From a virus: a stretch of DNA of 40,370 bases. The stretch lies in the IMG/VR virus record IMGVR_UViG_3300031697_000459, positions 1-40,370 of that record, one strand, 5' to 3'. The stretch's first letter is position 1, and every line of letters starts with the position of its first letter. Under the pieces are notes generated by a model. That model was not told the origin of the DNA and did not search any database. It saw nothing but the letters and a program-made list of their open reading frames with translations. The translations under genes were made by a program, and so were the position numbers. Of this stretch, positions 13,421-21,126 are shown in pieces.

Positions 13421-15301
13421 ATGACAGCACCAGCCCCCTCAGCAGATCTCAGTCGTACAAAAGTAGTCCGTCTCAGGACATCTCCCCCCTGGTTGCCAGA
13501 AAAATTCCGCAAGCGCACCAAGCGGATCCGCGTCTCCTTCAAACCCTCCCCTGGTGAAAAAAAGGTATTCAGAAAACGTAAAAAGATCCCACCATCGGTA
13601 TGGGCCCCAAAAAATCGTACCGTAACCTATGGCCCCCTGGCCGGATCACGATGGGATAATTCATTTATGCCCCATTTTAGAGGGATAATGGATGCCTCGT
13701 TTTTCCCCTCTGTCAAAGTAATTGGCAATTGTAAAGCACCACAAACAGGATCCTCTGCCGGGGTGGAGACTATTCTAGGCTATGTTGCAGATATGCAGCC
13801 TGGGCCGGCCTTTCTTGTATATCCGGATCGTGATACATCATCGAAACGATCAACGGATTACCTGCAGCCGATGTTCACCAAGTCCCCAAGGTTGCGCCAG
13901 CTGCTCACCGGATCATCCGATGATCTGGCATCGCTCCGGATCAATCTCCAGACCATGCTCATCTATATGGGTTGGGCGGGATCTGTTACTTCACTCGGTA
14001 ATATTTCCGCTCGGTATCTGGTTGGTGATGAGATCGATAAATGGCCTGAACAGCCTTCCAAAAAAGAAGCCCGTTCGCTTGATCTCTTCTTTGAGCGGTA
14101 CAGATCATACAAATATGGTGCCAAGGCCTGGCTCTCTTCCACTCCAACCGTTCCCAGCGGTAGTATCTGGAAATTTCTCACCGAAGAGGCTCAGGTTGTT
14201 TTTGATTATAAGGTGAAGTGTCCTGATTGTGGCAAGATGGAGCTTATGGATCCCACACGTATCAAGGGGCCAGAAGGGGAACGGGATCCCAAAAAGATAC
14301 TCGAGGAGAAACTTGCTTATTATGTCTGTGCACAATGTGGATCCCAATGGGATGATCGTGGGCGTGATAAAGCAATACAGGCTGGTGTCTGGTTTGCCCG
14401 GGATGATGGCCGTGAAATAAATATTTACCTTTCAGAAAAACGTCCTGAAAAAATATGCTTTCATTCCCCTGGGTGGATCTCTCAGCTGGTGTCCCTGTCT
14501 GAAGTGTTGTCCAGGTTCTTTAAAGGCCTGAAAGACAAGAAGGACATGCACTATTACGACACTCAGATCAAGGCAGAGCCCTATGTGGATTTTGAGACCA
14601 TGCGGGAAGAGGATCAGATCCTCAAGCTGAAAGACGATAGGCCTGCAGGGTTAGTTCCTGGTATGGGAAGGGTTGCAGCACTGACTGCAGGCGTTGATAC
14701 CCAGGACGATGGTTTTTATTTCGAGATTCGGGCTTTCGGCTGGGGAATTGAGCAGGAGTCGTGGCAGGTTCGTTTTGGTTTTGTAAAAACATTTGATGCC
14801 CTGGCGAAGATTCTTTTTGAAGATGCATATCAGGATGCAGAGGGATTGTTTTATCCGGTGCACCTTGCTGTCCAGGATGCCATGGGCCATAAAACATCCG
14901 AGGTGTATGACTTTTCCAGAAAACACCCGGGGCGGCTGCAGCCCTATAAAGGTGGATCCGGACGTCGGGCAACGCCACACACTTTTTCCACAATCGATAC
15001 TTATCCTGGTACCAATAAAATTATCCCTGGTGGCGTTCGCCTGGTGACCTGCGATACTCATCACTACAAGGATGATCTGGCCTCAAAGCTGCGGATTAAT
15101 CCGGATGATCCTGGCGCCTGGCATATGCATTCTGAAGTAACCAAAGAATTTGCCCAGCATCTCTGTGCGGAATATGTGGATACCAGGATGCTGTGGCAGT
15201 GTCCGAAAAACAAGCCTAATCATTATTTTGACTGCAGCTTTATGGCCCTGGTTGCGGCTGATATTTTACAGATCAAATACTGGCAGAGAGAGGCAGCATG
15301 A
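13421..15301 (+). CDS. terminase large subunit, GpA family
   Basis: 626 residues from ATG 13421, five bases after the intI stop; the longer frame from 13361 would run inside intI. GpA features: ATPase region about residues 60-250 (SSAGVETILGYVADMQPGPA, LVGDEIDKWPEQPSKKEARS as Walker B-like segment); zinc cluster CPDCGKMEL near 266 with CAQCG near 303; nuclease start GVDTQDDGFYFEIRAFGWG near 424; C-terminal FDCSFMALVAADIL. It packages DNA into proheads, cutting at cos in lambda relatives. It looks intact. The small subunit gene ends 3 kb upstream, so the pair has been split by the integron-like element. Confidence 0.92.
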   Translation: MTAPAPSADLSRTKVVRLRTSPPWLPEKFRKRTKRIRVSFKPSPGEKKVFRKRKKIPPSVWAPKNRTVTYGPLAGSRWDNSFMPHFRGIMDASFFPSVKVIGNCKAPQTGSSAGVETILGYVADMQPGPAFLVYPDRDTSSKRSTDYLQPMFTKSPRLRQLLTGSSDDLASLRINLQTMLIYMGWAGSVTSLGNISARYLVGDEIDKWPEQPSKKEARSLDLFFERYRSYKYGAKAWLSSTPTVPSGSIWKFLTEEAQVVFDYKVKCPDCGKMELMDPTRIKGPEGERDPKKILEEKLAYYVCAQCGSQWDDRGRDKAIQAGVWFARDDGREINIYLSEKRPEKICFHSPGWISQLVSLSEVLSRFFKGLKDKKDMHYYDTQIKAEPYVDFETMREEDQILKLKDDRPAGLVPGMGRVAALTAGVDTQDDGFYFEIRAFGWGIEQESWQVRFGFVKTFDALAKILFEDAYQDAEGLFYPVHLAVQDAMGHKTSEVYDFSRKHPGRLQPYKGGSGRRATPHTFSTIDTYPGTNKIIPGGVRLVTCDTHHYKDDLASKLRINPDDPGAWHMHSEVTKEFAQHLCAEYVDTRMLWQCPKNKPNHYFDCSFMALVAADILQIKYWQREAA

Positions 15302-15537
15302 TGGCAGGAGTTACGGTGAGCAGGATTGCAGCGGCAAGCAAAGAGGCTGCTGCAGGGGTGGATTATTCTTCACGGTTTGGTGCTGTTTGTCCTTGGTGTG
15401 GGAAGCGGACTAAGGTGCAGACTACGAAACCGTGGGAAGATAATATGCGGATCAGGTATCACCGTTGTGAGAATGAGCGGTGCAGCCTGGCTGTCCTGGG
15501 TACTAATATTAAGTCGCTTGAAGTGGATGTGGCATAG
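15298..15537 (+). CDS. Ogr/Delta-like zinc-finger regulator
   Basis: 79 residues if ATG 15298 is used (15301 is also possible); it overlaps the terminase stop. Residues 31-68 contain C-x2-C-x22-C-x4-C: CPWCGKRTKVQTTKPWEDN, then YHRCENERCSLAVLG. This is the spacing of the Ogr/Delta family, small late-transcription activators of P2-like phages that contact RNA polymerase. Here a late-gene activator in a siphophage is plausible but unproven; some relatives are merely structural zinc proteins. No Ogr binding site was identified. Confidence 0.65.
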   Translation: MMAGVTVSRIAAASKEAAAGVDYSSRFGAVCPWCGKRTKVQTTKPWEDNMRIRYHRCENERCSLAVLGTNIKSLEVDVA

Positions 15538-15554
15538 AGAATTTGGAGGAAGGT

Positions 15555-16025
15555 ATGGGGCTGAAAGAGAATCTTGATAAACTATTTGAGAGCCCCCAAC
15601 CTAATGGTTGGGAGCCCGGTCCTATCCAATATCTTTATGATGATGAAGTCCTTTTTATTCCTAATACGGAAGATTTATCACAGCAAAAATGCACAGGCTG
15701 CAGAGAGAAGCAACGAAGAGCCAAGGAAGTACCTTCTGAGCGTACAAGAAGTTTTTTCTCGGGTTGGTTGCGCTATTTTTTTCCATGGCGTTGGCAACAT
15801 GTGCATCACCGTATTGCTGACGATTTTTGCGAATGTTCTTTGCCGCATCCAAAGGTGTTTGTGCTTCACCAAAGAGGGCAACAACTCCAAGAGATATACT
15901 CAAAACAAGTCCCACCCAACACAATATTAATAGCGGTAAACCCTTCGGATTATCCGGGATGTAATTGCTTTGAAGCGAGACCAGTATCGTTAGCGCGCCT
16001 GAAGCAAGAGTCACAACATGCTTGA
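15555..16025 (+). CDS. possible phage gene, interrupted or antisense from 15661
   Basis: A strong ribosome site (GGAGGAAGGT) precedes ATG 15555, and the first 35 codons read like a protein (MGLKENLDKLFESPQPNGWE, IQYLYDDEVLFIPN). From 15661 the frame is antisense to the membrane-protein gene 15661-16104 and reads like non-coding sequence. I interpret it as the start of a phage gene truncated when the minus-strand gene was inserted. A 7-bp hairpin CCCAACC-TAAT-GGTTGGG sits at 15595-15612. The full 156-codon frame may be translated but is unlikely to be conserved. Confidence 0.3.
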   Translation: MGLKENLDKLFESPQPNGWEPGPIQYLYDDEVLFIPNTEDLSQQKCTGCREKQRRAKEVPSERTRSFFSGWLRYFFPWRWQHVHHRIADDFCECSLPHPKVFVLHQRGQQLQEIYSKQVPPNTILIAVNPSDYPGCNCFEARPVSLARLKQESQHA

Positions 16026-16104
16026 TCCAGTTGTAATATGCCTCTCGATGCATTGTTATAAGACGACGTTCAATGTCTTCAAAAGTTACCGTTTTACGTT
16101 CCAT
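15661..16104 (-). CDS. three-helix membrane protein (moron)
   Basis: 147 residues from ATG 16104, with AAGGAG eleven bases upstream; the frame extends further upstream but reads as non-coding there. Three transmembrane segments: HVVTLASGALTILVSLQSN, LPLLILCWVGLVLSISLGVV and VLPWLFVASLCSLCIFAVIN. A soluble segment between helices 2 and 3 is polar (AKNIRKNRQQYGDAHVANAM). The gene is opposite to the surrounding late genes, the classical position of a moron expressed from its own promoter in the lysogen. Superinfection exclusion is possible (inference). No family recognised. Confidence 0.65.
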   Translation of the reverse strand: MERKTVTFEDIERRLITMHREAYYNWIKHVVTLASGALTILVSLQSNYIPDNPKGLPLLILCWVGLVLSISLGVVALFGEAQTPLDAAKNIRKNRQQYGDAHVANAMEKNSATNPRKNFLYAQKVLPWLFVASLCSLCIFAVINLPY

Positions 16105-16187
16105 TTTGGCCTGCTCCTTGTAGTGATTGTTTATGTATGGGGATACATTCCATCTTACATGAAGCAGGCCATTTTTTTCAAAAATCT

Positions 16188-16309
16188 TTGACAAAAGCTG
16201 AGGTTTCGGGCTATGCTCTCTTTGTTGCTGGGATACTAGTGACCGGGATTTGCAGCCCGACCTCAAAGGGGACATCCGCCTTCTCTTTATTGACTGGCGG
16301 TTTTTTTTT
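16188..16309 (+). ncRNA. promoter-to-terminator unit, possible small RNA or leader
   Basis: TTGACA (16188-16193), 18-bp spacer, TATGCT (16212-16217), then an intrinsic terminator CCGCC (16276-16280)/GGCGG (16296-16300) followed by nine T. A transcript from about 16224 would be some 85 nt, with an internal hairpin CGGG/CCCG near 16240-16257. Alternatively it is an attenuated leader of the antirepressor gene at 16462. The rest of the 357-base gap 16105-16461 shows no gene. Confidence 0.4.
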
Positions 16310-16461
16310 ATGTCCTTTGTTTGGCGATCTCTTTTGGTCGTTGGGCAGGAAGCCTTCGGGCTTGCCGTTTCTTTGGGGCGGTCTGCAAACCTGTTCAACG
16401 GCCATTTTTCGTTTTGCAGCGGAAAGTGGTGAAGATTTATTTCACCCAAAGGAGATTTACC

Positions 16462-17244
16462 ATGCACGAAGTAACAACTTTTCAGTACCAGTCTTGCCAG
16501 TTTCGTTCTATTACACTTAGTGATGAATTATGGTTTGTTGCCAAGGATGTTTGCGATATTCTTGAGCACAGCAATCCAACAGAAGCGTTAAGGAGTCTTG
16601 ACGATGAAGACCTGACCTCAGAGATCCTTAGGTCAGGTGGTCAAAATCGAGAAATGCGGCTGGTGTCAGAACCTGGTCTTTATCACCTGATTTTAAAATC
16701 CCAAACAGCAGCAGCGAAAAAATTCAAACGCTGGGTAACCCACGAAGTCCTCCCCCAAATCCGAAAAACCGGAACCTACTCCCTCACCACTCCCACCTGG
16801 TCAGGGCAACTCACTACAGATAAATTACAGGAAGTGGCATTTGCCACCCGCAATGCGGCCATGATTGTTCGTGGTATGGGATTTTCCTATAACCGTCCGC
16901 TTATGCAGCGGCTGGTCAATGATATGGTGATAGAGTCCACCGGCTATGATCTTCTGGAGCGTCTGCGATCAACGGGCCTGCTGCCGGAAGAAACCCATGC
17001 TGTTGAGTCAGACAGACAGATGGTTGCCGATTTTGTGGGAGATTGCTGCGATCTTGACGAAGAGGGAAGAACGTCCGCTTCAGAGCTTTATGGTGCCTAC
17101 TCCAGATGGCAGGCCCAGTGGAACAAATCTCGGCCCATGAGCAGGAAAAAATTCGGGGATTGCTTGAGTGGCAGCTTTGACAGGTTGAAGTCCAGTACTA
17201 TTTATTATCTGGGGATTAGCTTACGACAGGAGGTTTTGGTATGA
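16462..17244 (+). CDS. BRO-N antirepressor fused to helicase-type C-terminal domain
   Basis: 260 residues from ATG 16462 (AAAGGAG upstream). Residues 1-110 are a BRO-N domain: LWFVAKDVCDILEHSNPTEA, VSEPGLYHLILKSQTAAAKK, WVTHEVLPQIRKTGTYSL. BRO-N proteins bind DNA and act as phage antirepressors. Residues 187-256 (FVGDCCDLDEEGRTSASELY, SRPMSRKKFGDCLSGSFDRL) match the C-terminus of the phage's own helicase (ARPMSSKKFGDIMSRKGFDR). The shared module suggests both proteins contact the same DNA site or partner. The gene is followed with ATGA overlap by a small acidic protein. It probably relieves repression or controls replication. Confidence 0.82.
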   Translation: MHEVTTFQYQSCQFRSITLSDELWFVAKDVCDILEHSNPTEALRSLDDEDLTSEILRSGGQNREMRLVSEPGLYHLILKSQTAAAKKFKRWVTHEVLPQIRKTGTYSLTTPTWSGQLTTDKLQEVAFATRNAAMIVRGMGFSYNRPLMQRLVNDMVIESTGYDLLERLRSTGLLPEETHAVESDRQMVADFVGDCCDLDEEGRTSASELYGAYSRWQAQWNKSRPMSRKKFGDCLSGSFDRLKSSTIYYLGISLRQEVLV

Positions 17245-17465
17245 AACTTATAGACCACTACCGCATGAACGAGAAAGTTGAAAGCGTAAATGACTGCGTG
17301 ATAGTAATGATGACTGCTGAGAAATTCATTTATGAATACATCGACAGGATGGACGATGGTGAGGACTTGAATACGTTCACTTTTGATGGGTTATGCAAAA
17401 CCTTGCGTATGTCTATTGAATCAATAGGTAGATCCGTTGATGATATGCGAATACTTTTAGATTGA
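17241..17465 (+). CDS. small acidic protein downstream of antirepressor
   Basis: 74 residues, ATG 17241 overlapping the previous stop, with CAGGAGG upstream. All-helical and acidic (VIVMMTAEKFIYEYIDRMDD, LCKTLRMSIESIGRSVDDMR). No family recognised. Co-translation with the antirepressor suggests a partner or modulator. The operon ends at the terminator 17513-17554. Confidence 0.6.
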   Translation: MKLIDHYRMNEKVESVNDCVIVMMTAEKFIYEYIDRMDDGEDLNTFTFDGLCKTLRMSIESIGRSVDDMRILLD

Positions 17466-17512
17466 GTCCGTGTCATTTTATGTAAATGGTCTTCTGATGG
17501 ATGAGTAGAAAC

Positions 17513-17554
17513 AAAAAAAGCCGCCATGCAAAACTGCATGGGGGCTTTTTTTTT
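17513..17554. terminator. bidirectional intrinsic terminator
   Basis: Stem GCC-G-CCATGCA with loop AAAC and TGCATGG-G-GGC, flanked by A7 on the left and T9 on the right, so it can work on both strands. It lies between the converging genes 17241-17465 (+) and 17582-17779 (-). Confidence 0.85.
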
Positions 17555-17581
17555 GCATCTGTGATGCCGGAGGAAATTCTT

Positions 17582-17779
17582 TTACCCAAGAACATCTTTC
17601 AGATTATACCCAGATGTTGCTAAGAGGCACTTAGAGTATAGAGTGAGAAAATATTTCCTTGCGTCTCCCTCTGGCACATCTTCATAGTAGGATATTTCCT
17701 TCATGAGATCAAAAGCGACGCGCTCTTTGCTTGAATCCTGGATGCTGATTGATCCGTCAATCGTTCTGCTGTCTGACAT
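17582..17779 (-). CDS. small protein, unknown, minus-strand moron
   Basis: 65 residues from ATG 17779, with AAGGAG seven bases upstream; the frame could start at 17818 but lacks such a site there. Sequence SKERVAFDLMKEISYYEDVP and GDARKYFLTLYSKCLLATSG suggests a compact helical protein. No family recognised. It lies downstream of the toxin-antitoxin pair on the same strand but is separated from it by a strong terminator, so it probably has its own promoter. Confidence 0.6.
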   Translation of the reverse strand: MSDSRTIDGSISIQDSSKERVAFDLMKEISYYEDVPEGDARKYFLTLYSKCLLATSGYNLKDVLG

Positions 17780-17886
17780 TGTGTTGCTCCTTGTCGGTTG
17801 AAATGCTTGTTTTGTCAATCGGTTACTGATTGGCTTGTGTTAGGAACTGTAAACATATGCTTGAAATAAGCAAGGGGAGGGAGGAA

Positions 17887-17975
17887 CAAAAAAAGCTCCT
17901 GTCAAAATAACCCCGCTATTAGTGTACGCGAACGGTCTTCTGTTGGGGCCGTTCAAGGGGAGATGCTGACAGGAG
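17887..17975 (-). terminator. large nested-stem terminator after the toxin gene
   Basis: On the minus strand: outer stem CTCCTGTCA (17975-17967) with TGACAGGAG (17904-17896), then CCCC/GGGG (17960-17957 with 17914-17911), then hairpin GAACGG/CCGTTC (17954-17949 with 17935-17930), and a run of seven T after the outer stem. It is much larger than a normal terminator, so a structured RNA element is possible. Confidence 0.65.
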
Positions 17976-17986
17976 TGCTATGAGGT

Positions 17987-18445
17987 TTATATAAGGTTGT
18001 ATCTTCTTTTTTGGCTTGGGGAGATAGTTTGAGCACCTGTGACTTTTTCTGTTGCTGCTCCCAAGTCTGCATCGCCAATAGTGCCGATATGTAATGCGGG
18101 ATCGTTGGTGATGATATTTTTCAGATCGTCAAATGTCATGTCATGTATCGACGAACAATCAAGATAAGAGTCATGATCCAGATACTCGTTGCTTCCGGCA
18201 TCTAGTGGTAAGTGAAGTGCTTGCAGGCTGGCATTCCAGTTAACATTTGGATTTATTTCACTGTTAATAAAAAGATAGCCAACACAAATTTTATTGTCGC
18301 TAATGGCTAGAACAACCAATCGCTTTGTTTTTGGAGGTGTGGTTGTGTCGACGTGAATTCGTAATACGGCTCCAGGTTTTATCGCCCTGACAACGAAATC
18401 TTCTCGCGCGTGTTCAGGGAATAGGCTGCCCAGAGAGGGAGACAT
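17987..18445 (-). CDS. putative toxin of a Panacea TA pair, PemK/MazF-like
   Basis: 152 residues, ATG 18445, five bases after the antitoxin gene. Residues 15-60 resemble the PemK/MazF beta barrel (VVRAIKPGAVLRIHVDTTT, KRLVVLAISDNKICVGYLFI), and SYLDCSSIHDMTFDDLKNI recalls the later strand region. MazF-type toxins are ribosome-independent mRNA endonucleases; catalytic residues cannot be fixed by eye. Panacea antitoxins pair with many toxin folds, so the neighbour supports a toxin role more strongly than the fold does. Membership in a prophage fits a maintenance or anti-phage function. Confidence 0.6.
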   Translation of the reverse strand: MSPSLGSLFPEHAREDFVVRAIKPGAVLRIHVDTTTPPKTKRLVVLAISDNKICVGYLFINSEINPNVNWNASLQALHLPLDAGSNEYLDHDSYLDCSSIHDMTFDDLKNIITNDPALHIGTIGDADLGAATEKVTGAQTISPSQKRRYNLI

Positions 18446-18450
18446 AAGTC

Positions 18451-19002
18451 TTACGCAAAAGCCATGCTGTTTACTGCATTATGCCGAATATAGGAAATCA
18501 TATCTGAATCCGCCCCAGCTTCAAGCGCCATTCTTTTGTATGACATTTTACAGTCTTTACTGGCAGTTTTCCATGCTGATCCATGTGACTTGTTAACCAG
18601 ATCCCAGAATCTAAGATGGACATTGTCTTCAATGGCTTTTTTCAAAGCTTCCAAGTCTGATTCAGACAAAACGTCCATATCTGGATCTTGTTTTGCCTCA
18701 ACCCACTTTTCTCCATATACTTTAAAAAAAGGTGTGTACTTTTCCGGGGAAATAAAAGAACTGTCTCCCTTTGTACTTTTCAGCATATCGTAGATATTGG
18801 AAGGGACTGGGCCATATTGCATTGCTACAAAATAATCGCCCGTAATCGGTCTGCCCCAAGAGACAAGATGATCTCTATCGGCAAAATATAAAATTTTAAA
18901 AACTTTGTGCAGTCCAATTTTATCTTCACCTCGTGCAAGCACTTCGCGAACGATATGAAGAACAGCACTGATTGCTTTTTCTTCGTTAAACTGGAATTTC
19001 AT
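18451..19002 (-). CDS. Panacea (DUF4065/SocA-like) antitoxin
   Basis: 183 residues, ATG 19002. Residues 1-75 match the Panacea domain: VREVLARGEDKIGLHKVFKI, LYFADRDHLVSWGRPITGDY, FVAMQYGPVPSNIYDMLKST. The C-terminal half (SESDLEALKKAIEDNVHLRF, LVNKSHGSAWKT) is also typical. Panacea proteins neutralise toxins of many folds in two-gene operons; SocA is an adaptor-like relative. Here the antitoxin is first in the operon and the toxin second. It has its own promoter (19061-19089) with a palindrome just inside, suggesting autoregulation. Confidence 0.85.
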   Translation of the reverse strand: MKFQFNEEKAISAVLHIVREVLARGEDKIGLHKVFKILYFADRDHLVSWGRPITGDYFVAMQYGPVPSNIYDMLKSTKGDSSFISPEKYTPFFKVYGEKWVEAKQDPDMDVLSESDLEALKKAIEDNVHLRFWDLVNKSHGSAWKTASKDCKMSYKRMALEAGADSDMISYIRHNAVNSMAFA

Positions 19003-19021
19003 GATAAGAACCTAGTGGAAT

Positions 19022-19089
19022 CTGAATGGTCATTCAGTTTTTTTGCGTATTAAGTCGATGTACCTAACCTACTTATCGCATATTGTCAA
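19022..19089 (-). promoter_or_regulatory. promoter and dyad upstream of Panacea operon
   Basis: Minus strand: TTGACA (19089-19084), 17-bp spacer, TAGGTA (19066-19061). Between promoter and start lies CTGAATG-GT-CATTCAG (19022-19037), a 7-bp inverted repeat with a two-base centre, a possible autoregulatory operator. On the plus strand the dyad is followed by T7, so a weak terminator is the alternative reading. Confidence 0.5.
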
Positions 19090-19227
19090 TTATAAAGTCA
19101 ATATAATAATGATTGTCAGAAGGTCAAGCGTTGGGACGTTGAAGCAAAACCTAAAACAAGTCCTATTTCCCTCTCTTTTGCACATACACCATATATAGCA
19201 TATTTCATGCCAGTGCACAAAACATGG

Positions 19228-19260
19228 TACTATATATAGTAAAGTACTAGCGCTAGTACT
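19228..19260. promoter_or_regulatory. two adjacent perfect palindromes before the structural operon
   Basis: TACTATATATAGTA (14 bp, 19228-19241) and AGTACTAGCGCTAGTACT (18 bp, 19243-19260) are both perfect and separated by one base. They lie in the 348-base gap between the antitoxin gene and the first head gene. No T-run follows directly, so operator or activator sites are more likely than a terminator. The rest of the gap shows no gene. Confidence 0.6.
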
Positions 19261-19350
19261 GACTCCCTTTTTTTCTCCCCCGTCCTATCGTACCATTTCT
19301 CCAATTGAGACACGTTTTTTGAAAGAGTTTGAAAACGCCTTGGAGAAAAC

Positions 19351-19572
19351 ATGACCATCACCGAAATGCAGGAGCGTCTGACCCTGTACCTCACAGCAGA
19401 AAAAAAGATCCTTGAGGGCAATCAGTCCTGGGCGGTGGGTAATCAGTCTTTCACCAAGGCGGATCTTGCTGAGATCACAAGAACCATAAACTCCCTGCGT
19501 CGTGAAATCTCCATTGCCAAAAACGGTGGCAGCTTCGGTTGCTCCCAGATGGTGATCGGGGGCAGACGTTGA
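19351..19572 (+). CDS. small head protein (DUF6148/gpW-like)
   Basis: 73 residues, ATG 19351 with GGAG upstream. The pattern LTLYLTAEKKILEGNQSWAV, FTKADLAEITRTINSLRREI matches the DUF6148/gpW-like small proteins that lie before lambda-type portal genes and stabilise the head after packaging. Position immediately before the portal supports this. The stop TGA overlaps the TTG start of the portal (TTGA). Confidence 0.65.
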   Translation: MTITEMQERLTLYLTAEKKILEGNQSWAVGNQSFTKADLAEITRTINSLRREISIAKNGGSFGCSQMVIGGRR

Positions 19573-21126
19573 AAATAGCCACCAAAATATATGACTCCTG
19601 GACAGCTCTAGGCGGTGGCCTTCTGGCCCTCGTCTCTCCTGGGCGTGCAGCTGGCTTTCGTGCGCACCGCAATATGTACCGCTCCTTTGTTTCCGGAGAC
19701 GCCTCCGGAATGGATCGCAATTTCTTGCCCCGTTTGCGTACAGCCGACGCTGATATCAAACGAGGCCTGAAACTCACAGTAGCCCGCTGCCGTGACCAGG
19801 TGCAGAATAATCCCTATATCTCAGGAAGCCTTGAGCGCATCTGCAACAACGTAGTGCGTGGCGGGATCCTGCCCCAGTTTCAGATCAGAAACAAATCAGG
19901 CAAGCTCAAAAAAGCAGACAACCAGAAATGGGAAGGACTCTTTCGCAGATGGATGCGCTATGCCGATATCTCCGGTCACGATTCCTATCCTGCCTTGCAG
20001 AAGCTTGGCTTGCGCCATATGTGGAGCGATGGTCAGTATTTTATCCACCGGGTTTATGATGATTCTCTGCCAGGGGTGGTTCCGCTGCGTGTTGAATTTA
20101 TCGAGTTTGATCAGCTGGACAGCAGAATAGATGGTGTCCTGGATAACGGCAACATTGCCCGTCGTGGTATCGAGCTTAATGCTGCTACCGCAAAGCCAAT
20201 TGCCTACCATTTTCTAAAAAGTCACCCTGGCGATTATCTCCCTGCCCTTGATCGTGATTCCATCCGTTACCTGGCAGCAGATATTATCCATGTCTGGGAT
20301 CGTAAACGCATCTCTCAATATTCAGGTATTTCCTGGTATGCAGCCGTTGTTATGGAAGCCTACCGCATGGATGAGTACCGCCATATTGAACAGGATGGAG
20401 CAAGAGCAGCTGCTATTTTTGCCGCCTTTATAAAATCCGCATACAACGATTTTAAAATTGGCCCAGGCAATCTTCCAGCAGGAGGACAGGTTTCTCCGGA
20501 TGTTCCAACTCCCACCGGTGCCAAGGATGCCCCCACGGAATTGCAGTCTGGAATCTTACAGACTTTGCCCACCGGTACGGATGTCACCTTCGCCTCCCAT
20601 AATCGCCCTGGCAACAATTACGAACCTTTTCGTCAAAGACTCCAAGCGGGCCCAATCAGTGGGAACTGGAATGTCATACGAAGGCTTTGCCAACGATTAC
20701 ACAGATTCATCCTATGCCTCGGCCCGTTCCGGATCGCTTGAAGAGCGCCTGGGCTACAAAGGCCAACAGATATTTATGGATGAGAAGATGAACAGGGGAG
20801 TGGTTGCCTGGTTTATGGAGGCGGCTGCTTTGGTTGGCCTGGCTCCTGCCATGGTCGATTATTTCCGCGATCCTCATCAGTATCACGAAATGGTGATCAG
20901 CAGAGCTCCAGGCTGGCAGTGGGTGGATGAACGAAACGCCACCCAAGCAGCAGAAAAGAAACTGGATCTGGTGATCGAAACCCGTACAGGGCTCAATGCA
21001 GAACGCGGCCTTGTTTTTGAAGATACCGTGGAAACACGAATCGAAGAGGAAATGCTCCTCCAGAAACTTTACACCGTAATGGCTAAAACCGTGGCTATGA
21101 AAGAGGCACTTGTAAATGAAGAGTAA
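19569..21126 (+). CDS. portal protein, lambda family, with +1 frameshift near 20630
   Basis: Start is probably TTG 19569; total about 519 residues, normal for the family. Frame 1 runs to near 20630 with portal features (GMDRNFLPRLRTADADIKRG, NNVVRGGILPQFQIRN, HVWDRKRISQYSGISWYAAV). It then continues out of frame to 20741 without sense, while frame 2 resumes the portal (VKDSKRAQSVGTGMSYEGFA, GLAPAMVDYFRDP) to 21126. The switch is at CCT-TTT-CGT-C (20625-20634), where reading TTT then sliding one base gives TTC-GTC. Causes: one-base insertion in the T4 run, sequencing error, or programmed +1 shift. The portal forms the dodecameric DNA-entry vertex. Confidence 0.82.

Noticed and set aside
16137-16520. 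Plus-strand ORF of 127 codons before the antirepressor
   Set aside because: It spans the promoter-like and terminator signals at 16188-16309 and overlaps the antirepressor in another frame; no ribosome site.
20458-20628. Upstream part of the second portal frame as an independent gene start
   Set aside because: It overlaps frame 1 of the portal, which carries the recognisable sequence there; only the part after about 20630 is portal.
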